Assembly (NCBI GenBank): GCA_030737835.1
Contig: CM060851.1
Location: forward strand, 7,671,774-7,735,773
Source of the DNA: Acorus gramineus
Taxonomy: Eukaryota > Streptophyta > Magnoliopsida > Acorales > Acoraceae
Reading direction: 5' to 3'
DNA: 64,000 bases
Shown here: piece by piece, positions 13,801 to 26,311 of the stretch
Numbering within the stretch: position 1 is the stretch's first letter
Layout: each line of letters opens with the position of its first letter
Made by a program: the position numbers and the translations under genes
The notes under the pieces: model-generated
Seen by the model: the letters and a program-made list of their open reading frames with translations, nothing else
Told to the model about the DNA's origin: nothing
Databases searched by the model: none

Positions 13801-15590
13801 CACTACTTCCAGAAGTACACATTCAGTTTAATTAAAAAGAAAGTATAATCAGCACCTTCACAGGGTTGTATTTGTAAAAGATTGGTGAGGCAGGGCAGGC
13901 TAAGTGATAAATTTGATCCACCTCCACCAACAATGGCTCTGTCACATCTGCAATATTAATAATAAGTCAGCGTTAAATGAGTTGAAACAATTACTGACAT
14001 ACCTATGAAAAGCTTGATCCCTAATCTGTCACAAGGCACATATGATGTGAAATAAAAACCCATTGCAGGTTTCTTCTTAGATTTAAACATATAAGGTGAT
14101 CTAAATGTCAACAATATTAGATTTAAGAAGTTAATAGAATTAAGGCTTAATAGAGATGAGGTTGCATGAAATCAAAATTACATACAAAATTTTTCAACAA
14201 GTCTGGTACTGGATAAAAAAAAATACCATGACGAATGAGTTCAAATCTTGGATGACCAATCCATTTCCGGAGGTTGTCCTTTGAGCCAGTGAAGAAGTTA
14301 TCAGCAACGATCACCTGTATAACATTTTTTTTTAAAGAAAACAGAAACCACATTAGAGGAAACAACCATATATCCAGACTGTTTGTACAATCAATAGATT
14401 ACTAATGCAGAAAAGTCTGCAAAAAATGGGATCAACTCTGAAGGATGAATTCTGAAGCACAGTGAGTTGCATGTGAGCATAATGGATAACATTTAATTCG
14501 GATTGGCCAATATAAACCTCAAGATCAGGATGTAATCACCAAAAGAAAAACAATGGTTATACTTAATGATAATTGTTGCATAAATATTTATGTTGTAAAC
14601 AGAAGATTATAGAGTTACCTCATTCTTTTCATTTTCCATCAATTTATCCACCAGATGAGACCCAATGAACCCAGCTCCGCCAGTAACCAAAATCCTCAAA
14701 TTGGCCTGCCCAAAAGATTAAATAAATCAATAACATTACATCAACAGGAATCAAACATAAACCTTTTTCAAATGCTCTGAGTATAGATTTCAGAATCACA
14801 AATGATTTGAACTGAAAAGTCACCACTGAAAACCAAACAAGGGATACACATGCTGCTTTGTATACAGACTTCTAATTATTAAAATCATTAATATCATGAT
14901 TATCTGCAATGCATAGCATGCGCGTGACTTAAATTTAAAATAGTCATAAACAAGATGAATGAATGACACTCCTGAGAAAATGATGCATGCAAAATTACTC
15001 TAAAAGTTCAATTTGGACAATAATTTGTGCTTCATATATTTGTGCAATCACTTTCACCTCCAGAACAGAGAAATATAGAGCAATTCTGAATCGAGTCTTT
15101 TGGCAAATAAATAAATAAATAATGATGATAAACCCAGTTCCATCAGTGATCACATTGTTAATTATTCTACTAATTAAAAAAACTCGACTAATTATACAAC
15201 ACTTGATCACTTATTCAAAGATGTACCAAATTCCTGCCTATTTCAACGTCCTGATTCAGATCTTCCAATTAGATAATGGTTTTTCATTGATTTATTTTTC
15301 AATTTTAATTACGATCCAAATAAATGCCCAATCAAATACAAACCTCCTAAGACATCAAACGCTGGATCTACAGTAGACAGGATCATTTACATGCAACAGA
15401 TACAATGATCAACACAACAGCAGAAACAAGAGAACAACATTTCGAGAGAAATGCAAGCCAAATCGAGCAGGAAAAAAAAACACAAACAAAATGTGAATCT
15501 GAGAACCTGAAAAAACTTGGAGTTCCGAAGAGGAGACGGAGTCGGAGGCGGCTTCGTCGTCTCCCCATTCGCGGTGGTCTCCTTCGCCAT
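10814..15590 (-). CDS. UXS: UDP-glucuronic acid decarboxylase (UDP-xylose synthase), cytosolic type
   Basis: Converts UDP-glucuronate to UDP-xylose, the donor for xylan, xyloglucan and glycoproteins. Twelve exons fit splice rules and phase: 15590-15507, 14705-14619, 14314-14227, 13947-13856, 13210-13146, 13070-12982, 12254-12177, 11945-11852, 11742-11676, 11570-11507, 11149-11109, 10999-10814, giving 344 residues. It is a short-chain dehydrogenase/epimerase-fold protein: NAD-binding GGAGFIGSH (residues 37-45), [10 protein letters not shown] (143-152), catalytic Tyr174 and Lys178 in YDEGK, then [13 protein letters not shown] and the C-terminal [11 protein letters not shown]. The first 28 residues ([10 protein letters not shown]...) are hydrophilic with no membrane segment, which fits the soluble UXS3/5/6 group rather than the Golgi UXS1/2/4 group. 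The upstream in-frame TTG is not used; the leader has its own intron. A foldback transposon lies about 450 bp upstream of the promoter. Confidence 0.96.
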
Positions 15591-15945
15591 CTGCTCTGCA
15601 ATCAAATCCAAACAAAACCCTAAATCTTCAGATTTCCCACCAAAAAAAAATAAACAACTCTTCAGATCAACATCAACACAAGATTTTTCTCTTCATTCAA
15701 ACCTGATCGAATAGAACAAAATCAATTTCAGATAACTCAAACAAAACCCTAAAAAACAACAGTTATTTTTGTCGATTCACAGACACAACGATCCAACACT
15801 TCGAATGTCTGAGTTTATATACATCACAATCACCAAACGATCCTTACAAAACACGCAAAAAAAAAAAATCAAAATCACGCAAAGTGTACCCCACCTGATT
15901 TCGGATCTGAATCGAAAACAATGATTTAAAGTGAGATGTGAATGA
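15591..15945 (-). promoter_or_regulatory. UXS 5'UTR with leader intron
   Basis: A 3' splice site, TTTGATTGCAG, ends 5 bases before the ATG (intron edge 15596). A matching donor, AATCAG then GTGGGG, sits at 15895/15894. I infer a leader exon of about 15895-15945 and a 299-bp leader intron. cDNA would be needed to confirm this. Confidence 0.6.
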
Positions 15946-15965
15946 GAAGTGAAGATCAATTGAAC

Positions 15966-15978
15966 GCTTTATATATGG
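15966..15978 (-). promoter_or_regulatory. UXS TATA box
   Basis: On the minus strand the sequence reads CCATATATAAAG, about 30 bases before the inferred transcription start near 15940. Its position agrees with the leader exon model. Confidence 0.55.
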
Positions 15979-16405
15979 GGGAGAAATTCGGAACTTTTAA
16001 TGCTCGATTAGGATGATAAACGGACACGATTACGAGTTGATTATTTTGTGATTAGATTCTGACCGTTGGATCTACGTTTCCGTTTCGGACTCATTGTTTG
16101 GATGACACGTATGCGTGAGATGGAAAAATCGATGCTGAGTCACCACACAGTCAGCCAACATTTGAATGATTCAATGACACGCATTATTTGCAGACCAAAT
16201 AACGGAATGGAAAATGTCACAACCATATGTTCTTGGCAGTTTTTCTTTTTTTGGTCCTACTATATTTTAATTTTTTTAAATATGTATAGTTGTCTAACTT
16301 TATTTCTAAATTTAGATGAAAGGATATAGATTTATAACAAACCAATGAAAAGTGGTAGATGACATTTATCTAATTGAATGGAAATGCATTGGGTTAAAAA
16401 AATTA

Positions 16406-17354
16406 GGGTTAAAGACATTTAAGTCCCTACAAACATGAGAAAATCCATATAAGTCCCTATTAAAATTGGGACAGACGTACAAGTCCCTGAAAACTCAGAA
16501 AAACCCAATTATCATCCCTGAGTTAAATTTTCATCCAAACTTAACGGAATATTCCCAGAATATTCCATCACATATAATTGTGTTGACATTGAAGTCCTTA
16601 TAAACAGTCATAAAGACAAATTAATCCCTGCAAAAGATAAAATTGTCCCTAAAAGACTTTTACATTAAATTGTGTACACATAATAGACATTACAGTATTT
16701 ATAAATAATCGTAAAGACAAATTGGTCCCTGTAAAAGACAAAAATACCCCTGAATGATTTTTACATTTAATTGTGTAGACATTGCAGTCTTTATAAACAA
16801 TCATAAAGACAAATAATATAATTTTTTTATTTATTTTTTCATCTTCTATCCTATCAATCACACTCCACCTGAAGATCATAATTTGGATGTAAAACCAATA
16901 TTTTAACCGGTAGAATGCATTCTTCACTGGCATTTTAGTCTTTTATAGGGACCATTTTGTCTTTACGATTATTTATAAGGACTGTAATGTTTATCCAATT
17001 AAATGTAAAAATCTTTTAGGGGCAATTTTGTCTTTTGTAGGGATTAATTTATCTTTATGATTGTTTATAGGGACTGCAATGTGTACACAATTTAATGTAA
17101 AAGTCTTTCAGGGGCAATTTTGTCTTTTGCAGGGACTAATTTGTCTTTATGACTGTTTATAAGGACTTCAATGTCTATACAATTATATGTGATGGAATAT
17201 TCTGAGAATATTCCGTTAAGTTTGGATAGAAATTTAACTCAGGGATGATAATTGGATTTTTCTGAGTTTTCAGAGACTCGTACGTCTGTCCCAATTTTAG
17301 TAGGGACTTATATGGGTTTTTTCATATTTGTAGGGACTTAGATGTCTTTAACCC
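16406..17354. mobile_element. Foldback (long-TIR, Mutator-type) element, 949 bp
   Basis: Almost the whole element is an inverted repeat. The left end reads GGGTTAAAGACATTTAAGTC and the right end is its inverse, ending GTCTTTAACCC; the arms are about 400-450 bases and largely alike. A perfect 9-bp target duplication, AAAAAATTA, flanks it at 16397-16405 and 17355-17363, the size Mutator-like elements make. Inside each arm a block of about 100 bp beginning AAAGACAAATTA.TCCCTG is tandemly repeated two to three times. There is no open frame. A transcript crossing it would fold into a long hairpin. It lies upstream of UXS. Confidence 0.9.
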
Positions 17355-17363
17355 AAAAAATTA

Positions 17364-17862
17364 TCATGTTTATTGGTCCCTCAAATGAAAAATATATCTG
17401 CGTGACATTAGTTTGTAGTTTTTTTTATATTTTTAATAGATTATATATTTATATAATTGTATATTTGTACTATTAAAAATTTCATGAATTGAGTTAAGAC
17501 TACAAAATGAGTACATGGATGACTGAGTTAATTAACATGATAATTGTATGGTTTTCCAAAAAAAAATTATTCCTCATACATAGGTTGAAGTCACAATGCC
17601 CATCCATTTTTGAGGTTTAATACTTAATAGTATTGATACAAGTTTTTGGTGACCAACTTGATTATGAATCATTGGAAGACACATCTCATCTTTTTCATCT
17701 CTCAAAGTTTGGGTTATCAAATTAGTTATAACTCTTGTTATCATATTTTTTTCTTATAAGTTAAAGTTTATTGAGAAAAAATACTCAATAAACTATTCCG
17801 CCTGGGCATCTTTTCTTCTTGGCTTCTCTATCTCCTTGGATATCACTCAGAGCACTTGTAAC
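17364..17862. other. AT-rich spacer
   Basis: No gene is seen between the foldback element and the Copia 5' LTR. The five bases before the LTR are GTAAC, a possible target duplication whose right partner is lost. Confidence 0.4.
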
Positions 17863-18908
17863 TGTTAGTGTTGGGCTCATTTTGAATGGCTCATTTCTTG
17901 ATTGATCAAAAATTGAGTATTTCATTTTTCTCTTCCCAACACTTCAGTCCTACATCGGTTAAAACCACTTGATTCTTTCGCCTTGTATATAGAGTCAAAC
18001 CATTCCATTGTTGAGACTTGTTGGACCAAACCTCTACGCGTGCGCACACGAGGCCTAGCCCATCAACCTGCGGGGGCTTGGATGGATTTCTGTTGCAAAA
18101 ACTAGTTAACCGGGCGTGCGCACATGAGGCGGGTCGGGCCGGGCTGCGGGCCACACATGTGTGCACCTGCATGCATGCGAGGGGGGGGGGGGGTTGCAAA
18201 TCCCTCTCCTCTGAGCCCGCATGCGCGTGGGTTTCTTTTTATCAATCACAACATCTCTTATTTTGAATTTCAAATTTCAAAATGTTTCTAAAACCGTCCA
18301 AAAAAACATTTCTAAAACAGGCCACGCAGAGATCTCCTCCAATTAATTGTTCGGTTGCGTGAATTAATTTGTTTAATGAGCGCAATTAAGTTGTCAGGTT
18401 ACAATTTTAATGTACACAATTAAGTGGTCGGGTTAAAATTTTAATGTGCGCATTTAATTGATCGGTTTTCCTTTTTAAACGTTTGAACGTTGTTGTAGTG
18501 CCTATATAAAGGTGTCATATTGGTCTTATACATCATTAGCGAATATCACAAGTCTAGAGTCACCTATAATCAGTGTTCTTCCTCTGTTTTATTTTTAGCC
18601 TTTACAGAGAAGTCCTTCCTTCTCCCACTCTGTTCTGAGTATTTGAAAGGATCGCAGCTGTTCACTGTGGTCTCCTCGTAGCTTACACCCTGAGGAGGCA
18701 TAACCCTGGTGGTCGTATCTCTTAGTGGTAGGAGTCATTCAACCCTGTGCGTGAGGGGGCCTTATTCACTGAGGATAAAGCGTCTCTGCTCGTTTCCACC
18801 AAAACTGATATGCTTTTCTAATCCTCTACTCTTTATTTGTAGAATATTTTTGCTGTGTTTTCATATTGGTTTGAATCTGTGGCTTTATTAAGTTTTTTGC
18901 ATTGCCCT
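17863..18908 (+). repeat. 5' LTR of Copia copy 1
   Basis: It begins TGTTAGTGTTGGGC and matches, with scattered differences, the 3' LTR at 39364-40398 and the LTR stub at 23152-23303. It has a TATA-like CTATATAAAGG near 18502 and a conserved leader (CTCCTCGTAGCT). The matching stops at about GCATTGCCCT, so the right edge is approximate; I see no clear primer-binding site. Confidence 0.8.
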
Positions 18909-18990
18909 TTTTGAAATTTTTTAAACAATCTCGATGAATAATTGCATTTTACCTAGACCTTTTTTCAAACCTCCTTATGTTGTTTTCAAA

Positions 18991-21900
18991 ATGGGTCTTG
19001 TAGAGGATTTATCTGCTAAACCGGCTTTGTTTAATGGTACCAATTTTAAGAGATGGAAGCAGCAATGTAGGTACTGGCTCACCACCCTAGGATTAATTTC
19101 TGTTTTAAGAACTATCTTAGGTGAAACCAAGTCCATTTCTGAAAAGTAGTCCACTTCCAATGACCCTTCCATTGACCTTACCAAGACTGCCAATCCCAAA
19201 GATACCGATACTGATTAAATAGCAGATCCGAAAGGAAAAACTGTTGAATTAGACGGTGCATGGGAAGAGAAAGATTTCTTGTGCCATGGTCGAATCTTGA
19301 GTGCCTTAACCCCTGAGTTGTATGATATTTTTTTTACAACTAAATGCACTTTTGAACAGTGGATAGAACTCGAGAAAAAATACAGTCTTAAAGATGCTGG
19401 GTTTGACAAATATGCCGTTGAAAAATTTCTAAAATTCAACATGGTTGATGATCTGTCCATCATGAAACAAATCGTAGATCTGAAAACCATTATTCATGAC
19501 ATTAGGAAATATGGGATGATTCTTGATGACACCTTTCTTGCATATTCCATTATTTTAAAAATTGCCTCCCTCTTGGTCTGATTTTTGTGTCAAACTTAAA
19601 CATTGTACAAGTATACCTGTCTTGAATGATATTTTGACCACTATTAGGATAGAGGATGAGCATAAGCTTCAAGACAAGGTGTCTAAACTTCCTAAAGAGT
19701 TTTCAGCCAAAGCCCACATAGTCGAAGGTTTTAAACCCAAGTCCAAACCTTTTAAAAAGAATGGGGCAGCTAAGGGTCATGTAAAGCCACAGTTTAAAAA
19801 GAAAACCAATGATGAAGCTGGTTGCTATGTGTGGGAAGAAAGGGCATATTGCAAGAAGTTGCTACAAACGAAAGACCCTTCCTCAAAATCTGAATTATAA
19901 AAGCAACCATCCTACCCAGAAGGACTCAGAGAATAAGGTCCAAGCGAATGTGGTGATTCATGACCCTGCACCCTTTTCCTCCCAAATTAGGTTTGTCACT
20001 GTCCATCCTGAGTTAGACTTAGCTTGTCAATCTACTGATTGGTGGATAGACACAGGAGCAAACATACACCTTTGTTCTGATAGATCCTTATTTACTTCCT
20101 ATCAGGCCATTGATGGATATGTGAGAATGGGCAACAACTCTGCTGCACGTATCATTGGAGAAGGACATGTTGATCTACTCTTCACGTCCGGGAATGTCCT
20201 ATCACTTCAAAACGTGCAACACGTTCCTGATTTGAGAAAAACTTAGTTAGTGGGTCGTTGTTGATACAGCAAGGTTATAAACTAGTTTTTGAAGCAAATA
20301 AGGTTGTAATAACTAGGTTTGAAACCTTCGTTGGGAAAGGCTATGTGTGTGATGGTTTGTTTAAGTTGAATATTATGTTTGAATGTTCTTCCTCTTTATC
20401 TACTACTGCTTTGAATGTTGAATCTCATAATATGTGGCATGCTCGTTTAGGACATATAAACTTAAGTACCATAAAAAGAATGATGTTTCTTGATTTGATT
20501 CCTAAATCTCATCTTAATGAAACTTCTAAATGTCATATCTGTGTGCAAGCGAAACAGCCTAGAAAACCTTTTAAATCTGTTGATAGAATTTCTGAACTGT
20601 TAGGCTTAGTACATAGTGACATATGTGAAATGAATGGTATGCTTACTCGAGGAGGAAAAAGATACTTCATAACCTTTATTGATGATTTTTCAAAATTTTG
20701 TTATGTGTATCTGTTGCGTTCAAAAGATGAGGCTCTAGAATTTTTCAAAATTTATAAGGCAGAAGTAGAAAATCAATTAGATAGAAAAATCAAAGTGATT
20801 AGGTCTGATCGAGGAGGTGAATATACATCGAATGAATTTCTAAATTGTGTGAAGATAATGGCATCATTCATCAGACCACCGCTCCCTATTCACCCCAATC
20901 CAATGGTGTGGCAGAACGGAAAAATCGGACCCTGTGTGACATGGTTAATTCCATGTTATCAAGTTCTGGTTTATCTGAAAATTTTTGGGGAGAGGCCATA
21001 TATTCTGCTTGTCATATTCTAAATAGGGTTCCCCTTAGAAATTGTGATAAAACTCCTTATGAATTGTGGAAAGGTAGGAAACCCAACCTTAGTAGCATCA
21101 AAGTTTGGGGATGTTTGGCAAAAGTGAGTATTCCTCCTCCCAAAAGAAGAAATTAGGATAAAAAATAATTGATTGTGCATTTGTGGGCTATGCATATCAT
21201 AGTGCTGCATATAGGTTTTTAGTCCTACAATCTGGAATTCTTGAGATCAGTCCCAACTCAATTATTGAGTCTAGAGATATTGTCTGTTTTGAAGATACAT
21301 TTCCCATGAAAACCACTATAGCAGTTGGAGATAAATCAATTTCTGATCTAAAGGCTTCTTCTTCTTCCTTGGTTCCATCTCTTGAGAATGAACCTGAATT
21401 AAGAAGAAGTAAGAGACCTAGAGTAGAAAAAACATTTGGAGATGACTTCCTCACATTTCTTATTGAAGATGATCCCTTAACCTTCAATGAAGCTATGTCA
21501 TCTCCAGATGCACCTTTTTGGAGAGAAGCAATTAATAGTGAATTTGATTCCATTCTTCATAATAATACTTGGGTTCTTACTTCTCTCCCTCCAGGCAATA
21601 GGACAATTGGGTGTAAATGGATCTTTAAAAAGAAATTTCGTCTAGATGATAAGGCTAGGCTAGTAGCAAAGGGTTTTAAACAAAAACATGTTGTGGATTA
21701 TTTTGATACATATTCACATGTCACTAGAATTACCACTATTCGGATACTGATCACATTGGCATCAATTCATGGTCTTGAAATCCATCAAATGGATGTCAAA
21801 ACTGCATTTTTACATGAAGATCTCAATGAGGAGATCTATATGGACCAGCGTGAAGGATTTGTGGTTTCTGGACACAAACAAAAAAGTGTAAACTCGTGAA

Positions 21901-22897
21901 ATCACTGTACGGGCTCAAACAAGCTCCTAAACAGTGGTATGAAAAATTTGATAGAGTCATCGCTTCTTTTGGTTTTAAAAATAATGAGTATGACAGATGT
22001 CTTTATATGAAAGTGAAATCTGATGCTTGTGTTATCCTTTGCCTATATGTTGATGATATTTTAATTTTTGGGTCTAATCAGGACATTATTGAAGAAACCA
22101 AAATTTTTCTTTCTAAAAACTTTGATATGAAAGATCTTGGTCATGCAAGTCTAATTTTGGGAATAAAATTAGTCAAGACTTCATCTGGTATTACACTTTC
22201 ACAATCACACTATATTGAGAAGATACTCAAAAAATTTGATATGTATGATTTTTCACCTGTGCATACACCATATGATTCATCAATTAAGTTGAAAAAGAAT
22301 TTGGGAGAACCTGTTGGACAGGAATTATATGCACAAATGATTGGAAGTTTAATGTATCTTATGAATTGCACTCGTCCTGATATTGCATATGTTGTTTGTA
22401 GGCTAAGTAGATACACAAGCAATCCTAATAAAGAGCATTGGACTGCACTCACACGTGTATTTAGATACCTGCGAGGATCTATTTCACTTTCATTACATTA
22501 TACTGGTTTTCCTCCTGTACTTGAGGGTTATTCTGACGCCAACTGGATCTCTGATTCAGTTGATATTAAATCAACCAGTGGCTTTGTGTTTTTGATAGGT
22601 GGTGCAGCAATAGCATGGAGGTCTGTTAAACAGACAGTAATTGCTCGTTCCACAATGGAATCAGAGCTTATTGCGTTGGATATTGCAGCTTCAGAGGCAG
22701 AATGGCTTAGGAATCTGTTGAGTGAGATTCCATTGATGGGAAAGCCTATTCCAGCAATTTCCATAAGATGTGACAACAAAGTTGTAATTGCAAAATCATT
22801 ACAAAATAATGATAATGAGAAAATGTCTAGACACTTGCGCTTGCGATATAAATCAATTCGACACCTGATTTGGGCTAAGTCTCTAAGACACTCATGA
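18991..22897 (+). pseudogene. Ty1/Copia gag-pol, decayed (copy 1)
   Basis: Order of domains: gag (from MGLVEDLSAKPALFNG), a CCHC zinc knuckle near 19820, aspartic protease (DWWIDTGA near 20040), GAG-pre-integrase (MWHARLGHINL and CHICVQAKQ), integrase core (DDF, then RSDRGGEYTS), reverse transcriptase (YVDDILIF) and RNase H. This order is Copia. Breaks: an early gag stop at 19147-19149 and another near 19216, a frameshift inside the zinc knuckle, a stop after the protease region at 20244-20246, frameshifts near 20845, 21155 and 21890, a small deletion at the KFRxDGSIEKY site, and loss of the RNase H end by a 404-bp deletion at 22867-22871. It cannot make a working polyprotein. Confidence 0.92.
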
Positions 22898-23151
22898 AAG
22901 GATATGAGCACATGGTCGTAACGTGCTACCCCACAGAACATGACCCATATCCTGTACCGTGTGTGTGACTAGTGAATTCTGACTAAAGGGGTCGAATTCA
23001 AGGACATGGTCTATTCAGGCTTCTCAGTTGGATCTACTTTACACTAAGTGAAGGTTAAAACCCAAAAGATACCTTCATCTATTACATGGTATAAGATGCT
23101 CAGATCATATTCATAGTTCTTTCTCCTACAATTTTAGGTCAAGGGGGGGAT
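22898..23151 (+). other. Copia copy 1 3' untranslated segment and polypurine tract
   Basis: Non-coding segment that matches 39095-39363 of copy 2. It ends in the polypurine tract AAGGGGGGGA at 23141-23150, right before the LTR, where plus-strand DNA synthesis is primed in retrotransposons. Confidence 0.75.
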
Positions 23152-23303
23152 TGTTAGTGTTGGGCCTATTTTGAATGGCACATTCCTTGGTTGACCAGAA
23201 ATTGAGTATTCTTTTTTTCCCTTCCAAACACTTTAGTCCCACATCGATTAAAACCACTTGATTCTTTCACCTTATACATAGAGTCAAACCATTCCGTTGT
23301 TGT
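23152..23303 (+). repeat. Truncated 3' LTR of Copia copy 1
   Basis: It begins TGTTAGTGTTGGGC, follows the 5' LTR for about 150 bases up to CAAACCATTCC, then similarity stops abruptly. Only the first seventh of the LTR is left. Confidence 0.8.
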
Positions 23304-25393
23304 TGTTATTGTTGTTTCTCTTCTCTCTATCCCTTTCTCATGCCCCCTTTGCACCCCTATTTTCTACCATGAAGGACTTGAGGAGATGCTGATGAGGTGG
23401 TGGTAGTGGTGGTGGTGGTTGAGGTGGTCGTGGGTGTGTCGAGAGCCCCGCATCTCCCCATTTCCCTCCCCCTCTTTTGGTAAGGCAGATCTCTGTCTTA
23501 TAAAGATTACTGTGAAACTAGTATTTAGAGACATATTTTTAGGATTGTGTCCTCATGTGATATGATCCTTCATGTGTCTATATATTATATATGAAATTTG
23601 GGGTCATTATGATATCTGTGTTGTAAGTTAGAACCTGTTTTGCATAGCCTGTCCAGATTCGCGTGGGAATTGACCTGCTTCTGGAAATATTTTATTTCGG
23701 GCTTGTAGAGGCAAAATTAGGTTATGATGTCTTCATGGATTATGATCCCAACATGTCAGAAAATGTGTATGATTTATTTCATAATTTTTGTATGTGTATT
23801 TGGTGCTGTGGAGATCAATTAGTAGGGATGGTTGCAGCAGGTTTAGCAGTTTTGCTCGATTGTGTGTCAAGGAATTGTTATGCATGTTGTGGAAAGTATC
23901 AGGAGTTAGGGTCTTCATGAAGTAGGCTTATATGTGTGTCAGGAGGTTCCATATTTTAATTGTGGATCATTGGTTGTGTTTTACAGATCTCGTAGACTGG
24001 ACGTGCGGCGATCCGGGTATCGGTGAGTGGTCCGATCCAACCCTTTGGGAAGCGTTGGATGCACTTAGTCGTGCGTCACGCATTCGTTGGGCACCCTGAC
24101 TATACTACTTATTTAGATAAGTAGTATGGTCATGCCTAACCCATAATATGCTAGATATTTGCATGCTAGGTTAGTATAGCTCGTATATTGTGTAGAACCC
24201 CCTATTCTACTATATACTTGCCTATGTATCATATTCATGTGTGGATTATTATGTTTGCATGCGCCCTTCATGTATGGGCATGTGTGATGTGTGTTTATAT
24301 GAATGTATAGAATATGCATGTCTTAGGTAGTCCATATTTATAATACTACCTCCCTATGTTAGTAATATCTAGCATGATTAAACCTGGGTTAATAACCAGG
24401 CGCATACTTAATATTCCGTGGTCATAAGACTGGAGGACGTGGTATGGTTGTTGCACCCATCTTGTTGGGGAAAAACTATGACCAGCTTCTGAAGAGGATG
24501 AGACTTTCCCTCTCTCTCGCCCTCCCTCTTTGCGTAAACTGAGTAAGTAGATGTGGCTCCTGCTTGACTCAGGTCCGCTTGGGATTATCGACATGCACCG
24601 GTTGGTGTGCGAGATCGCGCTTAACCCTTCCCTCTTAAGTTGGTGATACCCAACGCATATTAGGGTAATGCTTGTATGCTTGTATGCATATTATTTAGGC
24701 CATGCCTGGTATGTATGATGTATATATATATACTGTTTATGTTTTATCCATGTTAGAGTATCTTTATAATTAATTGTTATGTTATCATGCATGTAAGTTC
24801 ATGTACATAACTATAATATAATTCTCCTGTAATGTATATGCGCAAGTTAAAACTGATTAGGCCTATCTGAAATAGGCGTGGGTATGACCCGCTGTCGGGT
24901 TGTACCTTACTAGTTAGAGCGCTAGCGATGTAATCGCCCCCGTGCATCCGAGCGATGCACTTGATTGGAATTCAGGAGAATTCATTATCTTATCAGTTTT
25001 ATTAAGCCGGTAGTTATGGCATTAAGTTAGGCCTACCCATGTTAGGCGAGTGCATGAACCGCCTGTGGGGTTGTGCCTTAGGGCTTATGTCGCGCGAGAG
25101 CAGAGGTAACTCCTCAGGTCCGAGCAACGCATCTGTGTGGGAGTTCAAGAGTATTCGATATCATCGGTATATGATTATCGAGAGTAGTTGACTTTTTCAT
25201 TGGGTTTGCTTTGCGAACATGGAGTATTTTCCTCCCAATATCGTCTGTGTTGAAGTGGCCTGGGTTGTAGCTGTCCTGATAGAGGGCCCCCACCTGTAAG
25301 TATTATCGATGCATGCGATAAAATGTACTGATCATGGGAGTATACCAGGTAGAGGCTACCCGAGAGAGGGCTAACGAATGGGAAAAAAGCCTA
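23304..25393. other. Unidentified 2.1-kb segment between two Copia copies
   Basis: No protein family is recognised and no long frame is present. It opens with a GTTGTTGTT-rich and GGTGGTGGT-rich stretch (about 23300-23430). A diverged tandem repeat of about 165 bp lies at 24850-25180; both copies share TTAGGCCTA, TAGGCG, GGGTTGTACCTTA or GGGTTGTGCCTTA, and GAGCGATGCA-like parts. It is richer in GC than its surroundings. It could be the long terminal or untranslated part of another retroelement, but I see neither TG..CA ends nor target duplications. Confidence 0.4.
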
Positions 25394-26283
25394 AACAACT
25401 CTGCTGCATGTATCATTGGAAGGACATGTTGATCTACTCTTCACGTTTGGGAATATCCCATCACTTCAAAATGTGCGGCACGTTCCTGATTTGAGAAAAA
25501 ACTTCGTTAGTGGGTCACTGTTGATACAGCAAAGCTATAAACTAGTTTTTGAAGCAAATAAAGTTGTAATAACTTGGTTTGAAACCTTTGTTGGGAAAGG
25601 CTATGTGTGTGATGGTTTGTTTAAGTTGAATATTATGTTTGAATGTTCTTCCTCTTTATCTACTACTGCTTTGAATGTTGAATCTCAAAATATGTGGCAT
25701 GCTCGTTTATGACATATAAATTTAAGTACCATAAAAAGAATGGTGTTTCTTGATTTGATTCTTAAATCTCATCTTAGTGAAACTTCTAAATATCATATCT
25801 GTGTGCAAGCAAAACAGCCTAGAAAATCTTTTAAATCTGTTGATAGAATTTATGATGTGTTAGGCTTAATACATAGTGACATATGTGAAATGAATGGTAT
25901 GCTTACTTGAGGAGGAAAAAGATATTTCATAACCTTTATTGATGATTTTTCAAAATTTTGTTATGTGTATCTGTTGCGTTCAAAAGATGAGGCTCTAGAG
26001 TATTTCAAAATTTATAAGGCAGAAGTAGAAAATCAATTAGATAGAAAAATCAAAGTGATTAGGTCTGATCGAGGAGGTGAATATACATCGAATGAATTTT
26101 CTAAATTATGTGAAGATAATGGCATCATTCATCGGACCATTGCCCCTATTCACCCCAATCCAATGGTGTGGTAGAACGGAAAAATCAGACCTTGTGTGAC
26201 ATGGTTAATTCCATGTTATCAAGTTCTAGTTTATCTGAAAATATTTGGGGAGAGGCCATTTATTCTGCTTGTCATATTCTAAA
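25394..26283 (+). pseudogene. Copia copy 2, protease-integrase part
   Basis: Resumes the same Copia family from the end of the protease region (AACAACTCTGCTGC, as at 20149) through GAG-pre-integrase and integrase (RSDRGGEYTS). It has stop codons, for example after HARL near 25712 and at 25909, and frameshifts. Its left part (5' LTR, gag) is missing. It is cut at 26283 by the Mutator-like element and continues at 36810. Confidence 0.9.
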
Positions 26284-26311
26284 GGGGGCATCTATCCCCA
26301 CACACCATTTA
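26284..26311 (+). repeat. MULE left terminal inverted repeat
   Basis: Identical over about 28 bases to the inverse of 36782-36809; beyond that the two ends differ. In MULEs the transposase binds near these ends. Confidence 0.95.

Noticed and set aside
17906-18266. Open frames in the GC-rich part of the Copia LTRs (also 39507-39972)
   Set aside because: They lie inside LTR sequence, differ between the two LTR copies and resemble no protein.
24850-25180. tRNA or ribosomal RNA gene suggested by GC-rich structured sequence
   Set aside because: No cloverleaf boxes or rRNA core sequences are visible; it is a diverged 165-bp tandem repeat.
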